Source of the DNA: Paramagnetospirillum caucaseum
GTDB lineage: Bacteria; Pseudomonadota; Alphaproteobacteria; Rhodospirillales; Magnetospirillaceae
DNA length: 48,842 nucleotides
Assembly: GCF_000342045.1 (NCBI RefSeq)
Contig: NZ_AONQ01000034.1
Coordinates: 1-48,842 of the forward strand
Reading direction: 5' to 3'
Position numbers and translations under genes: made by a program. This document shows, in pieces, positions 42,801 to 48,842 of this stretch; the first letter of the stretch is position 1; the number at the start of each line of letters is the position of its first letter. The notes under the pieces are model-generated. The model worked only from the letters and a program-made list of their open reading frames with translations. It was not told where the DNA came from and made no database searches.

Positions 42801-45110
42801 ATGCGAATTCTAGCACACCTTGTGGCGGCGTTGAGCATTCTGGCCGCTTCCGGAACGGCCTGGGCGCAGAGCGTGCAGCGCGTCCAGACGCGGATCATCG
42901 AAAGGGCGGTTTCCCGGAACCTGGATACCGTGTTCCGCCCAAAGCTGGTGATCAATTCCGGCGCCACCGGCCCGGTGACGGCCCTGGCCCTCAGCCATGA
43001 CGAACGCCACCTGGTGACCGGGGTGGGCAACAACACCTTGCGCGTCTGGGATCTTTGGGTCGGGCGCGAGATCGCCCGCCTGTCCGGGCATACGGCCCGC
43101 ATCACCAACGTGGCCATCAGCCGCGACGGCCGCCGGGCCATTTCCGTCGATGCGGACCGCTCGGTCAAGGTCTGGAATCTCGGGGCGCTGGGCGAGGTCT
43201 CCTCCCTGGGCACCCATCCCTCTCCGGTGACGGGCATGGCCCTGGCGGGCAACGACAGCGGCGTGTTCATCGCCTCGTCCGACGGCCGCATCCGGGCGAC
43301 GGCCCTGCAGGACGGCAAGGTCCAATGGGATGTTCCGGCCCATGCGCCGGGCGTGGTCAAGCTGGTGGTCGCCGCGGATGGGCGGAGGCTTGTCTCGGCC
43401 GGAGCCGACGGAGCGGTGCGGGTGTGGGACGCCGCGACGGGCAAGGCCACGGTCGAGATCGCCTGGGACTCGCCGGTTCAGTCCCTGGCCCTGTCGGCCG
43501 ACGACAAGCGGATCGCGGCGGGCAACAACCGGGGAGAGATCGCGCTCTGGTCCATGGACGGCACCAGGATGGCGACGGTCGAGAGCAAGGCCGACCGCAT
43601 CCTGTCCATCGCCTTCGTCGGGGATGGCGGCTCGCTGGTGGCCGGAGGGGCCGACGGGTCGGTGGTCCAGCTTTCCCCCGGCGGCGAGTCCCCCCGCGTT
43701 CTGGGCAAGCACGACGCTCCGGTGAGCTACATGGTGGTGAGCGCCGATTCGAGCTTCGCACTGTCGGCCTCGGAGGATGGCACCTCGCGGCTGTGGAGCC
43801 TGCGCGGCGGCACCCATCTGCTCACCTTGGTCTCCACCGAGACGGGGTGGGCGGTGATCGACGCCAAGGGGCGCTATGACGGCAACCAGCAGGCCCTGAA
43901 CGGGATCGACTGGCAGGCGGACAGCGGCGTCGCCAATATCGAGGACTTCGCCGAAACCCACTACCAGCCGGCATTGCTGCCCCGGACCCTGCAGAATGGC
44001 GAGATCGCCGCGGCGGCGGACATTCCCGCCGGCGTCAGCTTCCCGCCCTCGGTGCGCTTCCTGTCGCCGGCGTCCGCCGGCGGGGCGGAGGCCCGCAGCA
44101 TCGTGGTCGAGGTGGTGGCCGAGGACAAGGGGGGAGGGGTCAGTGAAGTCAGGCTCTATCGCAACGGCAAGCTCCTGCCCCGTGATATCGGCCAGGTCGA
44201 GCGGCAGGACGTCGACGGCCGCGCCCAGGTGAAGGCCCGCTATCAGCTCGATCTAAGCCAGGGGGGCAACGTGCTTTCCGCCACGGCCATCAACAACGAA
44301 CGGCTGGAGAGCCGGCCGCAGACCCTGACCCTGGCCGAAGGTCCGCGTCCGCCGGGGCGCCTGCACCTGCTGACCGTCGGGGTGAACCGCTACAAGGAAA
44401 CCAGGCTCAACCTGGAATACGCGCGCCCGGATGCGCGGGCGATCAGAGAGACCATGGGGGCCGAGCTCCAATCCTCCCACACCGTGGCCGAGGTGGTGAC
44501 GCTGGAGGATGAAAAGGCGACCAAGGAGAGTATCCTCGCCGCCCTGAGACAATTCCGCGCGGTGCCGTCCGACGACGTGGTCGTCGTCTACATGGCCGGC
44601 CACGGCGTCAGCGTGGGAGACGACTGGTACTTCATCAGCCACGAGACCCTCATCCCGCGCGATCAGCGGCAATTGTCGGGCCATGCCCTGTCGTCGGCCG
44701 AGCTGAAGGCCGAGATGGAGGCGCTGAGCGCCGACCGGACCCTGTTGCTCCTCGATACCTGCCACTCCGGCACGGCGGTGTCGCCGTTGAAGGATTATCG
44801 CGGCATGAAGGCGTTGCGCCTGCTGGCCCGGTCGGTGGGAACCCATGTGCTGGCCGCCACCGACCGCCAGCAATACGCCGTCGAGCTGGAGGCCCTGGGG
44901 CACGGCATCTTCACCTATACGGTGCTGTCCGCCCTGGGGGGGAATGGCGACATCAACCGCGACGGGACGGTCTCGGTGACCGAGCTGATCAATTTCGTCG
45001 AGGGTGCGGTGCCGCCGCTGTCCAAGAAGTATGCCGACTATGCCCAGTATCCCACCGGCTATTCGCGGGGCAGCGACTTCCAGGTCTCCCGGATCGTGCC
45101 GGGCAAGTAG
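42801..45110 (+). CDS. Secreted WD40-repeat caspase-family (C14) protein
   Basis: A 769-residue exported protein (signal LVAALSILAASGTAWA). About seven WD40-type repeats span residues 50-355, with signatures such as NTLRVWDLWVGREIARLSGH and GAVRVWDAATGKA. A beta-sandwich linker follows, then a caspase-like peptidase domain (about 525-765). The catalytic His is in VVVYMAGHGVSVGDDWYF and the Cys in LLLLDTCHSGTAVS. GDINRDGTVSVTELINF looks like a complete EF-hand calcium loop (D, N, D, T, S, E at the coordinating positions). The WD40 propeller probably recruits a partner and the protease cleaves after a signal, perhaps Ca2+. Confidence 0.9.
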   Translation: MRILAHLVAALSILAASGTAWAQSVQRVQTRIIERAVSRNLDTVFRPKLVINSGATGPVTALALSHDERHLVTGVGNNTLRVWDLWVGREIARLSGHTARITNVAISRDGRRAISVDADRSVKVWNLGALGEVSSLGTHPSPVTGMALAGNDSGVFIASSDGRIRATALQDGKVQWDVPAHAPGVVKLVVAADGRRLVSAGADGAVRVWDAATGKATVEIAWDSPVQSLALSADDKRIAAGNNRGEIALWSMDGTRMATVESKADRILSIAFVGDGGSLVAGGADGSVVQLSPGGESPRVLGKHDAPVSYMVVSADSSFALSASEDGTSRLWSLRGGTHLLTLVSTETGWAVIDAKGRYDGNQQALNGIDWQADSGVANIEDFAETHYQPALLPRTLQNGEIAAAADIPAGVSFPPSVRFLSPASAGGAEARSIVVEVVAEDKGGGVSEVRLYRNGKLLPRDIGQVERQDVDGRAQVKARYQLDLSQGGNVLSATAINNERLESRPQTLTLAEGPRPPGRLHLLTVGVNRYKETRLNLEYARPDARAIRETMGAELQSSHTVAEVVTLEDEKATKESILAALRQFRAVPSDDVVVVYMAGHGVSVGDDWYFISHETLIPRDQRQLSGHALSSAELKAEMEALSADRTLLLLDTCHSGTAVSPLKDYRGMKALRLLARSVGTHVLAATDRQQYAVELEALGHGIFTYTVLSALGGNGDINRDGTVSVTELINFVEGAVPPLSKKYADYAQYPTGYSRGSDFQVSRIVPGK

Positions 45111-45130
45111 GGGGGCGGGGATAAAGCCGA

Positions 45131-45159
45131 TTGACAGCAATGTAGCGGACCCGTAATTA
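45131..45159 (+). promoter_or_regulatory. Sigma70-type promoter of the barrel gene
   Basis: TTGACA (45131-45136), exactly 17 bp, then TAATTA (45154-45159), 40 bp upstream of the autotransporter-like gene start at 45200. A perfect -35 and good spacing suggest strong constitutive transcription separate from the upstream genes. Confidence 0.72.
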
Positions 45160-45199
45160 AGCCGAAGTTCCATCGAAAGTGGGCCATGTGGAGGGGGAA

Positions 45200-46258
45200 A
45201 TGAAGCATATCAGGCAGATCGCCGTCCTGTGCGGCGCGGCAGCCCTGGGCGTTGTCGCCATGCCCGGAACCAGCGCCGCGTGCAGTTGGTTCGGCTCGTC
45301 GGGTTGGTCGTGCTCGGGCAGCGCGTCCAATTATAACGCCCAGCCGGGCGCGCCGGTCGCCGGCGCCGTCCAACGCAGCGGCACCACCACTCAGGTCTCG
45401 GCTATCGCCAATCATCTGGGCGGGGCGTTCTCGGCCAGCGGCGCCCGCCGCGTCGCCTCCCTGGGGGAGACGGGCATCGCCGGCGGCGACGCGTCCAGCC
45501 GCTATTCCCTTTGGGTGAACGGCAGCGGCGGCCGCGTGTCGAGCACGTCTCCGGCCAACGATTTCAGCGGCAACAACAAGGGTGGCGCCGTCGGCATGGA
45601 TTATGCCCCGAGCGACAACCTCCTTGTCGGCGTCGCCCTGATGGGCGAGCACATTTCCCTGAACACCAAGTTCAATCTCGGTTCCCTGAACCGGGTGGGC
45701 TATTCGGTGGTTCCCTACGTCGCCTATTCCTTCGGGCAAGGCACCTCCATCGACGTCATCACCTCGGCGACGTTCCTTGACGCCGACGTGGTCCGGGCCC
45801 AGAACGGCCGGGGCAGCTATGACGGCTATCGCCTGATGGGGGCGTTCAACGTCCACCACGGCGTGGAACTGGGCGCCTGGAGCGTCCGCGGCGATATCGG
45901 CTACATGTACTCCCGCGAGTGGCAGGGCTCCTACCGGGAGGAGGTCTCCAACGCCCATATCGGGGCGGTCGCCTCCAATCTGGGGCAAGGCAAGATCGGC
46001 GGCCGGGGCGGCTACCTGCTGGACAAGGTCGAGCTGTTCGCCCAGGCGCACTATGTCCGCGATTTCGTCGCCAAGAGGACGAGCACGGTTCAGGGCCAGC
46101 CGAACACTCCCGACGACCGGGACGAAGTCCTGGCCGGCATCGGCATGGATTGGTTCCCGACCCAGACCGAATCCATCGGCCTGGAAATCTCGCATGGCTT
46201 CTTCCGCGAGGCGGAAGCCAACACGACGATGATGATGAACGCCAAGATCAAGTTCTGA
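45200..46258 (+). CDS. Autotransporter-type beta-barrel outer-membrane protein
   Basis: A 352-residue exported protein from ATG 45200 (GGAGGGGG ribosome-binding site). The signal (IAVLCGAAALGVVAMPGTSA) is followed by a short Ser/Gly/Cys-rich passenger (ACSWFGSSGWSCSGS). A beta-domain begins near residue 110 (YSLWVNGSGGRVSS, AVGMDYAPSDNLLVGVALMG, GYSVVPYVAYSF, AGIGMDWFPTQTESIGLEIS) and ends in aromatic Phe (MNAKIKF), as outer-membrane proteins do. With almost no passenger it may be a plain porin-like barrel. It has its own promoter upstream and a strong terminator after it. Confidence 0.82.
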   Translation: MKHIRQIAVLCGAAALGVVAMPGTSAACSWFGSSGWSCSGSASNYNAQPGAPVAGAVQRSGTTTQVSAIANHLGGAFSASGARRVASLGETGIAGGDASSRYSLWVNGSGGRVSSTSPANDFSGNNKGGAVGMDYAPSDNLLVGVALMGEHISLNTKFNLGSLNRVGYSVVPYVAYSFGQGTSIDVITSATFLDADVVRAQNGRGSYDGYRLMGAFNVHHGVELGAWSVRGDIGYMYSREWQGSYREEVSNAHIGAVASNLGQGKIGGRGGYLLDKVELFAQAHYVRDFVAKRTSTVQGQPNTPDDRDEVLAGIGMDWFPTQTESIGLEISHGFFREAEANTTMMMNAKIKF

Positions 46259-46321
46259 CGGCGAAGCCCCCGGGATCGCACCTCGTCGGTCCGATGTGGT
46301 TGCCGTCCTTCGAAACCAATG

Positions 46322-46358
46322 AAAAACCACTGGAACGGGACCGTTCCAGTGGTTTTTT
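46322..46358 (+). terminator. Rho-independent terminator
   Basis: A 17-bp stem (46322-46338 with 46341-46357) with a tiny GA loop, ending in a six-T run. It lies about 64 bp after the barrel gene stop. The A-rich start of the stem makes it usable in both directions. Confidence 0.9.
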
Positions 46359-46499
46359 GATTCCGGTCCCAGGACGCGGAGCCGTCACTTTTCATTCCTT
46401 TGCCGGTATCGCGGGTGTGCATATCCTTTCCGGGGAGAAGGATCGACGCTAATATTCCATACGGTATAGGCGGGCATGAGATCGCTTCAGGGGGACAGG

Positions 46500-48065
46500 A
46501 TGGACGGGGTTGCTCGGCTTGCTGTGGAAAAGCCCCGCTCAACGATGGTCGCCGCTGTCCTTTCCATTGCGGCCATCGGCTTCGGGGTCGCGTTCGGGGC
46601 GAACGAAATCAAGGAAAGGGAACGTCTTTCCATGTTGCGCTCCGAGGCCCGCCGCTATGGCATCGAGATCATGTCCCAGACGCTCAACGGGAATCTCATG
46701 GGGTCGGTGGCGGTTCTCGGCCTGCTTGACGAGGAAATCAAGCAGGAGACCCAGGGGCGCGGCCAGCCCAATGGCCCCCGGCTGCAGGGCATGCTCGAGA
46801 GCGTGGCCCGGGCCTACGACGCCCATGGCGTCTTCCTGGTCGGCCAGGATGGCGTCGTCCAGTCGTCGTGGGACAGCAGCGGCAAGCCGTCCACCGGCAT
46901 CGATGTCCGGTTCCGGCCGTATTATCAGATGGTCATGCAGCGCAAGGAGAACGTCTACGCCGCCGTCAGCATGGCCCGGGGCGACCGCTCCCTCTATTTC
47001 GCGGCGCCGGTCCTTGCCGGCCGGACCAGGGACGGTGCGGCGGTGGGCGGCGTCGTGGCGCGGACCGATCTGTCGAGGATCGACGGCCTGCTGCGGGACA
47101 AGTCCGACATCACCCTGCTTCTCTCCCCCCAGGGCGTGGTGTTCGCCGGCAACCGCGGCGACTGGATCGGCTTTCTGGCCGAGCGGCCCACCCCGGAACG
47201 GCTGGCGGCCATCCGCGATCTGAAGCAGTTCGGTTCCCTGTTCGAAATCAACGAACCGTCCATTCTGCCGGTATCCGTGGGCGAGGAGCGGGCGTGGTTC
47301 GACGGCCGGCGCTATGCCCTGGCCAATGCCCGCGTGCAGTGGAACGATCCCTTCGGCGACTGGACGCTGGTGCTGATGGAGGATCTTTCCCGGACGGTTC
47401 CCCGTGGCGGAAGCGCCCTGGTCGGCGGCGGCGCGGCGCTGGCGGCGGGAATCTTGCTGCTGACCCTGCTGAACATGCTGCGCAGCCGCCATGCCCAGCA
47501 GGTTTCGGCCCGGCAGGTGACCGCCCTGGCCCAGGCGCAGCGGCTTGCCGCCGAGCGCAAGGCTCTGCTTGCCGGCACGGCGCTGCGGCTGCAGCAGGCC
47601 AGGGGCGCCGCCGAACTGGCCGATGCGTTCCTGCGCGAGTCGCACACATTGCTCGGGACGCTTCAGGGGCTGGTCTATGTCGGGGCCGATGACGCGGGCG
47701 CCATGATGCGGCTGGCCGCCGGCTATGCCACCGGCGCCGGGGTGAGCCCGGAAATCCGGCCGGGCGAGGGGCTTCTGGGCCAATGTGCCGTGGACCGCCG
47801 GATGCGGGTCGTCGCCATGCCGGCGGACGATACCTGGGTCATCCGGTCGGGATTGGGGGATACCCGTCCCCGCGCGGTGGTCATGGCGCCGATCCTGCTG
47901 AACGAATCCCTGCTGGGCGTGGTGGAGGTCGCCTTGCTCGACATTCCCGATGGCGGGATCACCCAGCAATTCGAGGATATGGTCAGGATCCTGGCCCTGA
48001 ATCTCGAGCTTGTGCGCCGGCACGAGCGCGGCGGCGACACGTCGCCATCCGTGGAGACGCCGTGA
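46500..48065 (+). CDS. Membrane sensor with extracytoplasmic sensor domain and GAF domain
   Basis: A 521-residue protein from ATG 46500 (GGGGGA ribosome-binding site); ATG 46476 is in frame. An N-terminal TM (MVAAVLSIAAIGFGVAFGA) is followed by a dCache/CHASE-like extracytoplasmic domain (about 35-285: YDAHGVFLVGQDGVVQSSWD, FRPYYQMVMQRKENVYAAVS, LYFAAPVLAGRT). A second TM (ALVGGGAALAAGILLLTLLN), a coiled coil and a C-terminal GAF domain follow (GTLQGLVYVGADDAGAMMRL, IRPGEGLLGQCAVDRRMRVV). No kinase or methyl-accepting output domain is present. The next gene overlaps by one base and probably supplies the output. Confidence 0.82.
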   Translation: MDGVARLAVEKPRSTMVAAVLSIAAIGFGVAFGANEIKERERLSMLRSEARRYGIEIMSQTLNGNLMGSVAVLGLLDEEIKQETQGRGQPNGPRLQGMLESVARAYDAHGVFLVGQDGVVQSSWDSSGKPSTGIDVRFRPYYQMVMQRKENVYAAVSMARGDRSLYFAAPVLAGRTRDGAAVGGVVARTDLSRIDGLLRDKSDITLLLSPQGVVFAGNRGDWIGFLAERPTPERLAAIRDLKQFGSLFEINEPSILPVSVGEERAWFDGRRYALANARVQWNDPFGDWTLVLMEDLSRTVPRGGSALVGGGAALAAGILLLTLLNMLRSRHAQQVSARQVTALAQAQRLAAERKALLAGTALRLQQARGAAELADAFLRESHTLLGTLQGLVYVGADDAGAMMRLAAGYATGAGVSPEIRPGEGLLGQCAVDRRMRVVAMPADDTWVIRSGLGDTRPRAVVMAPILLNESLLGVVEVALLDIPDGGITQQFEDMVRILALNLELVRRHERGGDTSPSVETP

Positions 48066-48842
48066 TGAAATCCCTGATGACCGCGATCGAGAAATGGCCG
48101 CTGGTCCGCAAGGTCCTGCTGGGACTGTCCTGCATCGTCGTGGTGGCGCTGGGCATCAATCTCTATTCCATTCACAGCATGACCCTGATGGGCCGGAGCT
48201 TCGACCGGCTCTATGAGGGTGAGCTTCGCAGCGTCTCCCATCTGAAGGAGGCGCGCGTTCAATACGCCATCATGGGCCGGGCCCTGCGCCAGGCGATTCT
48301 GCCCCAGGCTCCCGGCGAGCGGGACAACGCTTATAAGCAGCTTGCCGACGCCGAAGCCAATATGCGCCGGTCCGTGGCCGAGGCCCGCAGGCTCTTCGAC
48401 GCCGAGGAGAACAAGGCGGCGCTGGCGCGCTTCGAGGAGGCCTTCGCCCAGTACAAGCTGAATGTCGAGACTGTGGTCGCCACCCAGAAGCGGGGCGACC
48501 TCAGCGACGCCCTGGCCCTGCTGGCGTCGGCCGAATTCCAGCGGACCGGCCGGGCGGCCAACGATGCCCTGGGCGACATCGTCCAGGGTCGGGAAGAGCG
48601 CGCGCGGGCCATGGCGGCGGCGGCCAAGGCCCGGTCCGGCGACGCCATCGTCTTCGCCTTCGCCATTCTGGCCGGCGGCATGGCGGTGGTGCTGGCGCTG
48701 GGCGGCGTGATCGTCCTGTCCATCCGCGTCCCGTCGGAGCGCTTGCGGACCACCGTCGACCGGCTTGCCGCCGGCGACCTGGAGGTCACTGTGCCGCACA
48801 CCGATTATCCCAATGAAATCGGCGGGCTGGCCCGCTCCATCG
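48065..48842 (+). CDS. Chemoreceptor or histidine kinase, N-terminal part (cut by window end)
   Basis: ATG at 48065 shares a base with the preceding TGA. The first 259 codons are visible: TM1 (VLLGLSCIVVVALGINLYSI), a four-helix-bundle-type sensor region (about residues 35-195) with heptad-like EEERARAMAAAA-style helices, TM2 (IVFAFAILAGGMAVVLALGG), and the start of a HAMP domain (LRTTVDRLAAGDLEVTVPHT, NEIGGLARSI). The output domain lies beyond the window, so a methyl-accepting chemotaxis protein and a hybrid histidine kinase are both possible. Partner of the GAF sensor just upstream. Confidence 0.8.
   Translation, partial: MKSLMTAIEKWPLVRKVLLGLSCIVVVALGINLYSIHSMTLMGRSFDRLYEGELRSVSHLKEARVQYAIMGRALRQAILPQAPGERDNAYKQLADAEANMRRSVAEARRLFDAEENKAALARFEEAFAQYKLNVETVVATQKRGDLSDALALLASAEFQRTGRAANDALGDIVQGREERARAMAAAAKARSGDAIVFAFAILAGGMAVVLALGGVIVLSIRVPSERLRTTVDRLAAGDLEVTVPHTDYPNEIGGLARSI

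Noticed and set aside
45131-45159. A terminator for the caspase gene near 45,110-45,199
   Set aside because: The interval shows a clear -35/-10 pair but no stem followed by a T-tract, so transcription may read through.

Overview
The window is GC-rich alphaproteobacterial DNA. The gene set (kdpFABCDE, ModA/ModE, many CHASE2, caspase, OmpA and GAF signalling proteins) suggests a Rhodospirillales organism of the Magnetospirillum type. That placement is an inference from family resemblance, because no rRNA or complete tRNA is present.

The left third (1 to about 16,860) is a decaying, nested genomic island. Its right border is a 47-nt copy of the 3' end of an initiator tRNA-fMet gene (16,810-16,856), next to a P4-type tyrosine integrase (15,484-16,641). 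Read leftward on the minus strand, the island carries: the integrase; an orphan gene; three overlapping genes (an AlpA-like DNA-binding protein, an orphan, and a primase-polymerase/helicase broken by an in-frame amber codon); an MNT/HEPN toxin-antitoxin pair; an archaeo-eukaryotic primase fused to a superfamily 2 helicase (TOTE type); a DUF2786 protein; and a ParDE pair. To the left, a RIT element (recombinases in trio) has landed inside a small DUF3489 gene. A later inversion of about 1.1 kb then swapped the front of that gene with the back of the third recombinase. At the far left edge is a second, diverged DUF2786 fragment joined to a wrecked integrase.

From 16,935 to 18,380 lie a truncated IS3-family copy and an intact IS3-family element. 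The intact element ends just upstream of the kdp promoter. The kdp region (18,435-26,475) is a complete high-affinity potassium-uptake operon: a 27-residue leader-position ORF, kdpF, A, B, C, and the sensor/regulator kdpD, kdpE. A PhoB/KdpE-like 11-bp direct repeat precedes it. A solitary molybdate-binding protein gene (modA) and its regulator modE follow, divergent, with a clear ModE box and a perfect 19-bp hairpin between them.

The right half (28.4-48.8 kb) is a dense signalling and envelope region. A minus-strand run (39,274 down to 29,243) holds a CHASE2 class III cyclase, a secreted protein, a LolA-like lipoprotein carrier, an RND/MMPL transporter with cyclic-nucleotide-binding and FHA domains at its C-terminus, a putative outer-membrane beta-barrel, and a membrane Ser/Thr kinase. 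A PP2C phosphatase gene converges on the kinase gene. Divergent from the cyclase are a stand-alone cyclic-nucleotide-binding protein, an LpxH-like phosphoesterase, DUF3307 and OmpA-like proteins, an HEXXH protein, a secreted WD40-caspase protein, an autotransporter-type barrel, a GAF sensor and the start of a chemoreceptor or histidine kinase. The most interesting candidate system is the envelope transporter whose own polypeptide carries receptors for both a cyclic nucleotide and a phosphothreonine, surrounded by the enzymes that would make both signals.
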